Shown piece by piece: positions 6,948-13,702 of a stretch of DNA of 20,560 bases. The stretch spans positions 1 to 20,560 of the forward strand of contig BOCB01000027.1 of the NCBI GenBank assembly GCA_026002695.1, in the 5' to 3' direction. Made by a program: the position numbers and the translations under genes. Under the pieces are notes generated by a model. It was not told the origin of the DNA. It did not search any database and saw only the letters and a list, made by a program, of their open reading frames with translations. Within the stretch, counting starts at the first letter, position 1. Every line of letters starts with the position of its first letter. Source of the DNA: Synergistales bacterium. GTDB taxonomy: Bacteria; Synergistota; Synergistia; Synergistales; Synergistaceae.

Positions 6948-8204
6948 GTGGGCAAAACATTTGCTGAAAAAGCTCTCGGCAAGGCAGCCGGGCATGAGGT
7001 GAGCGCGAACGAGGTCGTCACGGTCGAGCCGGACTTCTGTATGAGCCACGACAACACCGGGCCTATCTCGCGCACGTTCAAAAAGATAGGCGTCAAAAAA
7101 GTATGGAAGCCCGAGAGGCTCGTCGTGATCCTCGACCACGGCGTACCCGCTCCGTCGAGCGACCATGCCGTGAACCACAAGGAAGCGCGCGAGTTCATGG
7201 CCGAGCAGGGAGCTCCGAATTTCTACGACGTGTCGAGCGACGGGGGCGTCTGCCACCAGAAGTTCCCGGAGGAGGGCTTCGCGCTCCCCGGCCTCGTGGT
7301 TATCGGCAGCGACAGCCACACCTGCACATACGGCGCGTTCGGCGCGTTCGCTACGGGCATAGGCCGCAGCGAGATGGCGGCGGCGTGGGCGACGGGGCAG
7401 ATATGGTTCAAAGTCCCGGAGAGCATGAAGATAAATGTCAGGGGCAAGTTCAAGAAGGGCGTCTCTCCGAAGGACTTTATCCTCAAGGTCATGGGCGACG
7501 TCAAATCCGACGGCGCGGACTACATGAGCGTCGAGTTCCACGGATCGGGCATCGACGAGATGAGCGTCGCGGGGCGCATGACGCTCTGCAACCTCGGCAT
7601 AGAGATGGGCGCGAAGAACGCCGTCTGCAAACCTGACCGGAAGGTGCTCGACTACATAAAGGGCAGGGAAAAGGCCTCGAACTGGGAGCCGCTTTGGGCT
7701 GACGCCGACGCGGCCTACACGAAGGAGCTGAACTACGACCTGGGCGACATCGTGCCGGGCATAGCGAAACCCCATACCGTGGACAACTACGCCGCGATAG
7801 ACGAGGTAAAGGGGACGAAAATAAACCAGGCGTTCCTCGGAAGCTGCACGAACGGACGCATGGAGGATCTGCGCGAGGCGGCGGCGATACTGAAGGGCAA
7901 GCGCGCCGCGGTGCGCACGATAGTCATTCCGGCGTCGTGGAACGTCTACCGCGAGGCGATGCGCGACGGCACGCTCGACACGCTTTTGGACGCGGGCTGC
8001 ATAGTCTGCAATTCCGGCTGCGGTCCCTGCCTCGGAGCGCACATGGGGACTCTCGCGCCCGGCGAAGCTTGCGTCAGCACGGCCAACCGCAACTTCAAGG
8101 GCCGCATGGGGGACAAGGACAGCTTCATATACTTGGCGAGCCCGTACACGGTGGCGGCAAGCGCGCTCAAGGGCGAGCTCTCCGACCCGAGGGAGGCGCT
8201 GTAG
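6948..8204 (+). CDS. LeuC/homoaconitase-family hydro-lyase large subunit (second pair, canonical)
   Basis: 418-aa [4Fe-4S] large subunit. The GTG at 6948 gives the family-typical start (V)GKTFAEKALG, with AGGTGG just upstream; GTG 6939 abutting the previous stop is an alternative. The expected elements are present: MSHD with H34, LDHGVPAP with H64, GGVCHQ with H103, GSDSHTCTYGAFGAFATG, cluster cysteines C300 (GSCTNGR), C358 and C361 (GCGPC), and NRNFKGRMG with R386. This matches catalytically complete 3-isopropylmalate dehydratase, homoaconitase or LeuC-type aconitase subunits. No leuA, leuB or homocitrate synthase gene is beside it; the only candidate partners are the decarboxylating dehydrogenase and aminotransferase downstream. 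Leucine biosynthesis is therefore not the obvious role, though it is not excluded. Confidence 0.9.
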   Translation: MGKTFAEKALGKAAGHEVSANEVVTVEPDFCMSHDNTGPISRTFKKIGVKKVWKPERLVVILDHGVPAPSSDHAVNHKEAREFMAEQGAPNFYDVSSDGGVCHQKFPEEGFALPGLVVIGSDSHTCTYGAFGAFATGIGRSEMAAAWATGQIWFKVPESMKINVRGKFKKGVSPKDFILKVMGDVKSDGADYMSVEFHGSGIDEMSVAGRMTLCNLGIEMGAKNAVCKPDRKVLDYIKGREKASNWEPLWADADAAYTKELNYDLGDIVPGIAKPHTVDNYAAIDEVKGTKINQAFLGSCTNGRMEDLREAAAILKGKRAAVRTIVIPASWNVYREAMRDGTLDTLLDAGCIVCNSGCGPCLGAHMGTLAPGEACVSTANRNFKGRMGDKDSFIYLASPYTVAASALKGELSDPREAL

Positions 8205-8699
8205 ATGAAGATCAAGGGCAAGGTATGGAAGTACGGCGACGACGTCAACACAGACGTGATATTCGCCGGAAAGTACACGTACACCATCAAGGAGCGCTCC
8301 GAGATGGGCAAGTACGCGCTTGAGGACTTGGATCCCGAGTTCGCCGAGAACGCAAAGCCCGGCGACATTATTGTGGCCGGCAAGAACTGGGGCTGCGGCT
8401 CCAGCCGCGAACAGGCCGCCATCTGCCTGAAGGAGCGCGGGATAGGCGCGATCGTAGCGAGGAGCTTCGCGCGCATACACTACCGCAACTGCCTCAACGA
8501 GGGGCTGCCGATAATAATCAGCGCCGAGGCGCAGGATTTGGTGAAGTCCGGCGACGAGGTGGAGATTGACTTCGACAGGGGAGAGATCACGGCCGGCGGC
8601 AAGACGCTGAAGTTCCCGCCATACCCCGAGTTCGTGCAGGGGCTCGTCAACGACGGAGGACTCATACCGCACGTAAAGAAGTCCCTCGGGCTGGCGTGA
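8205..8699 (+). CDS. LeuD/homoaconitase-family hydro-lyase small subunit (second pair)
   Basis: 164-aa small subunit whose ATG follows the stop of the large subunit directly (TAG then ATG), so the two are translationally coupled. It shows KYGDDVNTDVIFAGKY, the signature WGCGSSREQA at residues 62-71, and ARSFARIHYRNCLNEGLP, then a C-terminal VNDGGLIPHVKK. It forms the swivel domain that completes the active site of the 6948-8204 product. The length and layout match LeuD-type subunits; the substrate loop (YTYT) does not clearly match the patterns used to separate isopropylmalate from homoaconitate enzymes. The gene ends a tightly packed four-gene block; a partial repeat and a new promoter follow. 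Confidence 0.9.
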   Translation: MKIKGKVWKYGDDVNTDVIFAGKYTYTIKERSEMGKYALEDLDPEFAENAKPGDIIVAGKNWGCGSSREQAAICLKERGIGAIVARSFARIHYRNCLNEGLPIIISAEAQDLVKSGDEVEIDFDRGEITAGGKTLKFPPYPEFVQGLVNDGGLIPHVKKSLGLA

Positions 8700-8716
8700 G
8701 CGCGGGAATAAACCCT

Positions 8717-8757
8717 CAGGTTTTTTGCCGTTACCCTTTGGGCTCCCGACAATAAAG
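8717..8757 (+). repeat. Palindromic intergenic element, copy B (core only)
   Basis: Carries the shared core in plus-strand sense (words CCGTTACCCTTTGGGCTCC and GACAATAAA) without recognisable terminal inverted repeats. It begins 17 nt after the end of the second small-subunit gene and reads toward the split-barrel gene about 130 nt downstream. Confidence 0.7.
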
Positions 8758-8808
8758 TATGTGTTCTAAAATAAGTCTTTTCCTTAGATTTGTATGGCGC
8801 CGTCTTCG

Positions 8809-8836
8809 TTGATTCAGCTTCTTTATATGCTATAAT
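8809..8836 (+). promoter_or_regulatory. Probable sigma-70 promoter for the split-barrel gene
   Basis: TTGATT (8809-8814) and a perfect TATAAT (8831-8836) are 16 bases apart, 54 nt upstream of the ATG at 8891. This indicates that the next genes can be transcribed separately from the hydro-lyase block. Confidence 0.6.
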
Positions 8837-8890
8837 CGCGTTTATTATTATTTATTGTGCAAGTAACGTCGCGAGGAGGCATATTATAGA

Positions 8891-9331
8891 ATGAAAGAAG
8901 AGACCTATAACGCGAAAGACGCTCAGGAGAAGGCGTACAAGCTCCTGTTCGGCGGCGCGAATCCGTTGTTTTTGGCGACCAACGGCAGCCACGGGCATCC
9001 GAATATCAGGGCGATGAAACCTCTGTATATGGACGGCGTGAAGAGCATCTGGTTTGCGACGGCGCTTGAGTCGAGCAAGATAATTGAGCTGATAAAATGT
9101 GAAAAGGCCGTGATATACGGTTATTCCTCCAAGACGCTGGCGGAGTTCCGGCTTTGGGGCAGCGCGGTGATACTCGACGACGCGGAGTCGCGGAAGCTCG
9201 TCTGGAATGACAACCTCAAGGAATTCTTCACGGAGGGCATGAGCGACCCGAACATGAGGGTGCTGAGATTCGACACGCTGTCCGGCGTGTACAGCGGCAA
9301 GGACGGCAAGGACGGTACATTCACGCTTTGA
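8891..9331 (+). CDS. Pyridoxamine 5'-phosphate oxidase-family split-barrel protein
   Basis: 146-aa protein of the FMN-binding split-barrel superfamily, small single-domain type. The N-terminal half has the typical strand pattern LFLATNGSHGHPNIRAMKPLYMDG followed by IWFATALESSKIIELIKCEKAVIYGY, then WGSAVILDD. There is no signal peptide. GAGGAGG at 8873-8879 precedes the ATG by eleven bases. It has its own promoter and is 22 nt upstream of the decarboxylating dehydrogenase gene, so the two are probably co-transcribed. Members of this group bind FMN, F420 or haem, and many are reductases or stress proteins; it need not be a real pyridoxamine phosphate oxidase, as the full-length PdxH features are absent. 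PLP supply for the aminotransferase would be a tempting but unsupported guess. Confidence 0.8.
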   Translation: MKEETYNAKDAQEKAYKLLFGGANPLFLATNGSHGHPNIRAMKPLYMDGVKSIWFATALESSKIIELIKCEKAVIYGYSSKTLAEFRLWGSAVILDDAESRKLVWNDNLKEFFTEGMSDPNMRVLRFDTLSGVYSGKDGKDGTFTL

Positions 9332-9353
9332 CGGGACGAAGGAGGTCTTTGAA

Positions 9354-10613
9354 ATGGGCAGGAACGTAATGAAGGTTAAGGAAAAGAAGGATCGTTACAA
9401 GGTATGTTATATGTCGGGGGACGACTCCGGCTTTGATATGATGGAGGGGGCCCTTCTCGTATTGGAGGCGATGGACCTGCCGATAGACTGGGTTCGCGCC
9501 GACCTCGGCTGGTGTATGTGGGAGAAGTCCGTCACCAAATTCGGCGAGGGCAGCCCCAAGTGCAACACAGTTCCGCCGGAGACCATCGAGTCGATAAAGA
9601 ACACCGACGCCACGCTAATGGCCGCGATAACCTCGAAGGCCGGCGTAAAGGGCTTCAAATCCGCGATACTCCAGATGAGGCAGCTCTTCGACCTCTACAT
9701 CAATCTGCGCCCCGCGAAGACGCTGCCGGGCATCGGCACTCCGCTCAAGGGCGACCCCAAGATAGACATAGTGATGTTCCGCGAGAACACCGAGGACCTT
9801 TACGCGGCCGTCGAGTTCCACCCGCTCCCCAAGGAGCATTTCGACCTTCACCCCGGCATGGAGCGCTTCAGGAAGTCCGGCGAGGTCGCCACGTCGTGGC
9901 GCGTATTCTCGAAAGAGGGCTGCGAGCGCATAATCCGCGCCGCGTTCGAGTACGCGAGGGAGAGCGGACGCAAGACGGTTCACTGCGGCAACAAGGCTAA
10001 CGTCATCCGCGAGACCGACGGCATGATGAAGAGGATATTCCTCGAAGTCGCCAAGGAGTACGAGCAGTACGGCATTAAAGGCATAGAGGAGAACGCGGAC
10101 GCGACGGCCATGTGGCTCATAAAGAATCCGCAGGACTACAGCGTAGTCGTGGCGAGCAACGTATTCGGCGACATACTCTCCGACGAGGCGAGCCAGCTCA
10201 CCGGCGGCCTCGGCTTCGCGCCGAGCGGCAACATAGGCGAGAACACGGCGCTCTTCGAGCCGTCGAGCGGCTCCGTTCCGAAGTACGCGCACAAGTACCG
10301 CGTCAACCCGTCCGCCATGCTGCTGACCTCCAAGATGATGCTGGAGTACCTCGGCTTAGGCGAGGACGGCGCGAAGATAGAGAAGGCTATCGGCGAGGTA
10401 CTGGTCGAGAACAAGCCCGGCACACTCACCTACGACATACTGCGCGACTTCCGCGGCGACCCCGGCTGGGAGAAGAACGCGGCCTCGACGATAGAGATGG
10501 CCGCCGCCATCGCAGGGAAAATCAACCCGAACTTCAAGGGCGACGTTCTGGAGAAGGCCAAGAAGAAAGTCCGCGACATGTGCGACTGGACGAAGACGGT
10601 CGGCTTCGAGTAA
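9354..10613 (+). CDS. Isocitrate/homoisocitrate-type NAD(P)-dependent decarboxylating dehydrogenase
   Basis: 419-aa beta-decarboxylating dehydrogenase. Seen: S103, R109 and R119 in the substrate segment (KSAILQMRQLFDLYINLRP), R143 and Y150 in RENTEDLYA, catalytic-type Lys K214 in NKANVIRETDG, and the nucleotide/metal block SNVFGDILSDEASQLTGG then LGFAPSGNIG. These align with E. coli isocitrate dehydrogenase S113, R119, R129, R153 and Y160 at a constant offset of 10. The Asn at E. coli 115 is Ile105 here, nearer to the homoisocitrate dehydrogenase pattern. A 2-hydroxy acid with a neighbouring carboxylate would be oxidised and decarboxylated to a 2-oxo acid. AAGGAGGT lies seven bases before the ATG. 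The upstream hydro-lyases could supply the substrate and the aminotransferase could use the product. Whether the true substrate is isocitrate, homoisocitrate or an analogue is open. Confidence 0.88.
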   Translation: MGRNVMKVKEKKDRYKVCYMSGDDSGFDMMEGALLVLEAMDLPIDWVRADLGWCMWEKSVTKFGEGSPKCNTVPPETIESIKNTDATLMAAITSKAGVKGFKSAILQMRQLFDLYINLRPAKTLPGIGTPLKGDPKIDIVMFRENTEDLYAAVEFHPLPKEHFDLHPGMERFRKSGEVATSWRVFSKEGCERIIRAAFEYARESGRKTVHCGNKANVIRETDGMMKRIFLEVAKEYEQYGIKGIEENADATAMWLIKNPQDYSVVVASNVFGDILSDEASQLTGGLGFAPSGNIGENTALFEPSSGSVPKYAHKYRVNPSAMLLTSKMMLEYLGLGEDGAKIEKAIGEVLVENKPGTLTYDILRDFRGDPGWEKNAASTIEMAAAIAGKINPNFKGDVLEKAKKKVRDMCDWTKTVGFE

Positions 10614-10661
10614 AGAGCGGTATCGCCGGCTGATCCGCCCCCCTGTTTTATTTCCGGAAAG

Positions 10662-10710
10662 CAGTCAAAAGGCGCCGCCCCGTCCTTTCGGGGGCGGCGC
10701 CCTTTGACTG
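10662..10710 (+). terminator. Long GC-rich stem-loop after the dehydrogenase gene
   Basis: An almost perfect 20-bp stem (CAGTCAAAAGGCGCCGCCCC against GGGGCGGCGCCCTTTGACTG) with a loop of about nine bases, 49 nt after the stop. No T-run follows, so termination may be factor-assisted, or the hairpin may protect the 3' end. Confidence 0.6.
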
Positions 10711-10735
10711 TTCCTGAGTAAACTTGATTCCATAA

Positions 10736-10780
10736 AAGTTTTTATCTTTACCCTTTAGGCTCCTGGAAATAAATCAGCCT
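10736..10780 (+). repeat. Palindromic intergenic element, copy C (shortened)
   Basis: Plus-strand core words TTTATCTTTACCCTTTAGG and CTCCTGGAAATAAATCAGC, reading toward the aminotransferase gene that starts 60 nt downstream. A degenerate left end (GAGTAAACTTGATT, from about 10717) may be the other terminal repeat, which would make this an internally deleted copy. Confidence 0.7.
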
Positions 10781-10839
10781 TTCCATATAAAATAGGCGGG
10801 AGGCATTTGAACCGCATGATAAAACAAGGAGGATGAGCG

Positions 10840-11997
10840 ATGAGAAAACTGTCCGGGCGAACCGCAAATTTCACTGACTCGGTGATCAGGAGAATGACGC
10901 GAATCTCGAATCAATACGGGGCGGTGAACTTGTCGCAGGGTTTCCCCGACTTCGGGCCGCCTGAGGAGATAACGCACAGGCTGGCCGAGATAGCCCTCGA
11001 CGGCCCGCACCAATACTCCGTCACGTGGGGGGCGGACAATTTCCGAGCGGCGCTGGCCGCGAAACAGTCCGGCCTCATGGGATTTGAGATCGACCCTGAG
11101 AGCGAGGTAGTTGTTACGTGCGGAAGCACGGAGGCCATGATGGCGTCCATGATGGCCGTCGTCGATCCCGGCGATGAGGTGATAGTGTTCTCGCCGTTTT
11201 ATGAGAACTACGGCGCGGACGCGATATTGTCAGGCGCGGTTCCCGTATACGTGCCGCTGCGCCCGCCGTCGTTCGGCTTCGACGCGGACGAACTGGAAGC
11301 GGCTTTCAAGAGGCGTCCCAAGGCTCTTATACTCTGCAACCCGTCGAATCCGAGCGGCAAGGTCTTCACGCGTGACGAACTGAAAATCATAGCGGACTTG
11401 GCCGTGAAGTACGACGCCTATGTCATAACGGACGAGGTCTACGAGCATATAATATATGAGCCCTATGAGCACACCTATATCGCGTCGCTGCCCGGCATGT
11501 TCGAGCGAACGCTGTCGTGCGGCTCTCTGTCGAAGACCTACTCGATGACGGGCTGGCGGCTCGGATACGTCATAGCCTCACCGGAGATAACGGACGTAAC
11601 GCGCAAAATACACGACTTCCTGACCGTAGGGGCGCCCGCGCCCTTGCAGGAGGCGGCGGTCGCCGGCCTCACGCTGGGCGGGGACTACTACGTCTCGCTG
11701 CGTCAGCTTTACACGAAAAAGCGCGGCCTGCTGCTGAAAGGGCTCGACGCCATAGGAATAAGGCACACGGAGCCGCAGGGAGCGTACTACGTCCTGCTCG
11801 ACATATCGGACTTCAAGTACGGCAGCGACCTCGAGTTCTGCGAGGAGCTCGCGCGCAAAGTCGGCGTCGGCGCCGTGCCGGGCTCCAGTTTTTTCAGAGA
11901 GGACATAAATGACTTCATCAGACTTCACTTCGCAAAGAAAGAGGAGACGCTGGCGGACGCTCTCGAAAGATTGGAGCGCGGCTGGAAGAAAATGTAA
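10840..11997 (+). CDS. Class I/II pyridoxal-phosphate aminotransferase
   Basis: 385-aa fold-type I aminotransferase of the aspartate aminotransferase superfamily. The N-terminus has NLSQGFPDFGPP, typical of the subgroup that includes kynurenine/glutamine transaminases and MtnE-like enzymes. CNPSNPSGKVF holds the conserved Asn, ITDEVYEHIIYE the cofactor-binding Asp and Tyr, and SLSKTYSMTGWRLGY the PLP lysine, K232; a substrate-carboxylate Arg is present in DFIRLHF. AAGGAGG (10826-10832) precedes the ATG by seven bases. It lies downstream of the decarboxylating dehydrogenase but is separated by a strong hairpin and a repeat, so it may be independently expressed. It could aminate the 2-oxo acid made upstream, or transaminate amino acids during fermentation. 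The sequence does not fix the amino donor or acceptor. Confidence 0.92.
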   Translation: MRKLSGRTANFTDSVIRRMTRISNQYGAVNLSQGFPDFGPPEEITHRLAEIALDGPHQYSVTWGADNFRAALAAKQSGLMGFEIDPESEVVVTCGSTEAMMASMMAVVDPGDEVIVFSPFYENYGADAILSGAVPVYVPLRPPSFGFDADELEAAFKRRPKALILCNPSNPSGKVFTRDELKIIADLAVKYDAYVITDEVYEHIIYEPYEHTYIASLPGMFERTLSCGSLSKTYSMTGWRLGYVIASPEITDVTRKIHDFLTVGAPAPLQEAAVAGLTLGGDYYVSLRQLYTKKRGLLLKGLDAIGIRHTEPQGAYYVLLDISDFKYGSDLEFCEELARKVGVGAVPGSSFFREDINDFIRLHFAKKEETLADALERLERGWKKM

Positions 11998-12008
11998 TTA
12001 ATTATCAA

Positions 12009-12038
12009 GTAGGGGAGATCGCCCCCGGTCGCCCCTAC
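12009..12038. terminator. Stem-loop between convergent genes
   Basis: GTAGGGG (12009-12015) pairs with CCCCTAC (12032-12038) with a GC-rich interior. It sits between the aminotransferase stop and the convergent dehydrogenase stop and overlaps the latter. There is only a weak T-run on either side. Confidence 0.45.
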
Positions 12039-12904
12039 TCGTACAGCTTGTACAACCCCTGCGTGCCGTTCTCCTCGCCGCCGCGCCCGGCCAGTTTTTG
12101 ATACCGGGCGAGAGCCGTTTCCAAGCCGGGCAGACTCATCCCAAGAGACTTCGCCGATTCCGACACTAACTTCATGTCCTTCACGAAGTGCTTGACGAAG
12201 AACCCCGGATTGAAATCCCCGTCCAAGATTCGCGGTCCATAGTTGGATAAACTCCAGCTTCCCGCCGCGCCGTTTTCTATGCAGGAGAGCAGCTCCTTCG
12301 GGTCTATTCCGGCCCGTTTCGCGTAAGCCAAGCCCTCGCACACCCCCAACATCGTCCCGGCTATCACTGTCTGATTGGCGAGCTTCGCGGTCTGACCGCT
12401 CCCCGCCCCGCCGAAACGCGCGATATTTTTGCCCATTATTTTCAGAATAGGCAGCGCGCGCTCGAAGTCCTCCTCGTCGCCGCCGAACAGTATCGACAGC
12501 TTCGCTTCCCGCGCGCCCCTGTCACCGCCGGTTACCGGCGCGTCGCAGGCTTTCACTCCGCCGCGGGCCCGAGCCGCGTCGTATATTTTGACGGCGAGGC
12601 TCGGGCTCGACGTCGTCATGTCCATCAGCAGCGCCCCGCCGCGCGCGCTCTCCACCAAGCCTCCGCGCGACAGGTACACCTCCTCGACGTCCTTTGGAAA
12701 TCCGATTATCGTTATCACGACGTCGCTCGCGGCGGCGACCTCGGCGGGAGACGCGCGCAGCTTCGCTCCCTTGCGCGTGAGCGGCTCGCACTTCTCCTTC
12801 GTGCGGTTATAGACGTTCAGCTCATACGAGGCGTCTATCAAGTGCCCGGCCATCGAGCACCCCATAACGCCGGTTCCTATAAATCCAATCACAGGCTTGT
12901 CCAT
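12035..12904 (-). CDS. 3-hydroxyisobutyrate dehydrogenase-family NAD-binding oxidoreductase
   Basis: 289-aa cytoplasmic beta-hydroxyacid dehydrogenase (family of 3-hydroxyisobutyrate dehydrogenase and tartronate semialdehyde reductase). The Rossmann motif GFIGTGVMG is at the N-terminus, followed by NRTKEK, the substrate-binding DAPVTGGDRGAREAKLSILFGG, and catalytic K174 in GSGQTAKLANQ; the C-terminal helical domain contains FFVKHFVKDMKL. The start at 12904 (MDKPVIG) has GAGGGGAA 6 nt upstream; an in-frame ATG at 12928 would add eight residues that include the ribosome site. It reduces or oxidises a small 3-hydroxy acid/semialdehyde pair; the exact substrate is not readable. It is convergent with the aminotransferase, and repeat copy D lies just upstream, giving its leader a long hairpin. 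Confidence 0.9.
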   Translation of the reverse strand: MDKPVIGFIGTGVMGCSMAGHLIDASYELNVYNRTKEKCEPLTRKGAKLRASPAEVAAASDVVITIIGFPKDVEEVYLSRGGLVESARGGALLMDMTTSSPSLAVKIYDAARARGGVKACDAPVTGGDRGAREAKLSILFGGDEEDFERALPILKIMGKNIARFGGAGSGQTAKLANQTVIAGTMLGVCEGLAYAKRAGIDPKELLSCIENGAAGSWSLSNYGPRILDGDFNPGFFVKHFVKDMKLVSESAKSLGMSLPGLETALARYQKLAGRGGEENGTQGLYKLYE

Positions 12905-12933
12905 CACGTATTCCCCTCTTTCTTCCATATGGG

Positions 12934-13066
12934 CAGGTTTTTATCGTTACCTAAGTAAATGTTGATTTATTGTCAGGAGCCTAAAAGGTAACGATAAAAA
13001 CCTGACCGGCTCTGCATCTCAAAACGGCGAAATTCCATTTCGGCTAATTAATCAGCGCTTACCTAA
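12934..13066 (-). repeat. Palindromic intergenic element, copy D, with added inverted core fragment
   Basis: The full element is 12952-13066, with ends TAAGTAAATGTTGATTTATT and (complement of the right end) TAGGTAAGCGCTGATTAATT. Its minus-strand core words are TTTATCGTTACC and GGCTCCTGACAATAAATC. The internal hairpin CGAAAT-GGA-ATTTCG is perfect. In addition 12934-12952 is an exact reverse complement of 12986-13004 (19 bp), so an extra inverted piece of the core adjoins the element and can form a long stem over a 33-nt loop, directly upstream of the 3-hydroxyisobutyrate dehydrogenase-like gene. Confidence 0.85.
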
Positions 13067-13254
13067 ATTCTCGCCAATATTCTAACACATTACTTCATTA
13101 ACCCACCCGCCTGTACGCGGCGGCACTACGCGCTTCCGATCGGGTCCGCCGGCTCAAAGGCGCCTTGCTGTTTGAAAAATCGCGTAAATAAATGAATTTA
13201 TAAGTATTTTCCTGTTCTTATAAAATATTTATAATTAAACTCAAATACTTATAC
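13067..13254. other. Non-coding stretch between copy D and the groES promoter
   Basis: No convincing gene. The first half is GC-rich with short self-complementary runs (around GCGGCGGC and GTCCGCCGGC, 13115-13155). The second half is strongly A/T-rich (13180-13254), consistent with an upstream promoter region for groESL. Confidence 0.5.
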
Positions 13255-13282
13255 TTGATAATTAGTCAGGCGATGTTAAACT
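13255..13282 (+). promoter_or_regulatory. Probable groESL promoter
   Basis: TTGATA (13255-13260) and an extended -10, TGTTAAACT (13274-13282), are separated by a 16-base spacer to TAAACT. Transcription would begin just before or within the CIRCE operator that follows, the usual layout for HrcA-repressed chaperonin genes. Confidence 0.55.
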
Positions 13283-13293
13283 ATTACTATCAT

Positions 13294-13320
13294 TTAGCGC
13301 TCACACGAAGTGAGTGCTAA
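13294..13320. promoter_or_regulatory. CIRCE operator (HrcA binding site)
   Basis: TTAGCGCTC, nine bases, GAGTGCTAA. The family consensus is TTAGCACTC-N9-GAGTGCTAA, so there is a single mismatch in the left arm. It lies 40 nt upstream of the groES start and implies heat-shock control by an HrcA repressor encoded elsewhere. Confidence 0.95.
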
Positions 13321-13359
13321 CACAAATAAGCGAAATACTCTTAAGGAGGCTGTAAAGTT

Positions 13360-13653
13360 ATGGCATTGAAACTGAGACCATTGGGTGATCGCATAGTTGT
13401 CAAGGCGGCTCCTCACGAGGAGATGACGAAGGGCGGACTCGTCCTTCCGGACACAGTGAAGGAGAAGCCGGTTGAGGGCGTGGTGGTGGCTGTCGGTTCA
13501 GGTAAACTGAACGACGACGGGAAGCGTCAGCCCATCGACGTGAAGCCCGACGACAGGGTCATCTACAGCAAGTACTCCGGCACCGAGGTCAAGCTTGAGG
13601 GCGAGGATTTCCTCATCCTGAGCGAGCGCGACATTCTGGCGGTAGTTGAGTAG
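13360..13653 (+). CDS. groES: Co-chaperonin GroES
   Basis: 97-aa co-chaperonin that caps the GroEL cavity during protein folding. It starts with the standard LKLRPLGDRIVVK and carries the mobile loop region (about residues 17-35, HEEMTKGGLVLPDTVKEKP) that contacts GroEL. VVAVGSGK, DRVIYSKYSGTEVK and the C-terminal ILSERDILAVVE are all typical. Length is normal. AAGGAGG (13343-13349) lies ten bases before the ATG. It is preceded by a promoter and CIRCE operator and followed after 49 nt by groEL, the normal bacterial operon. Confidence 0.98.
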   Translation: MALKLRPLGDRIVVKAAPHEEMTKGGLVLPDTVKEKPVEGVVVAVGSGKLNDDGKRQPIDVKPDDRVIYSKYSGTEVKLEGEDFLILSERDILAVVE

Positions 13654-13702
13654 TAAACCGAACGGGGATTCACTAAATCAGTCTTTAAGGGAGAGGATAT
13701 AA

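Noticed and set aside
6243..8672. Very long open frame (809 codons) on the minus strand opposite the hydro-lyase genes
   Set aside because: It is the antisense of three well-supported genes in GC-rich DNA; its composition is Arg/Val/Ala/His-rich with no recognisable domain.
6948..8699. Naming the second hydro-lyase pair leuC/leuD
   Set aside because: Motifs fit isopropylmalate, homoaconitate and aconitate enzymes alike, and no leucine-biosynthesis neighbour supports the name.
8891..9331. Calling the split-barrel protein PdxH
   Set aside because: It is short and lacks the full-length PdxH pattern; only the superfamily fold is supported.
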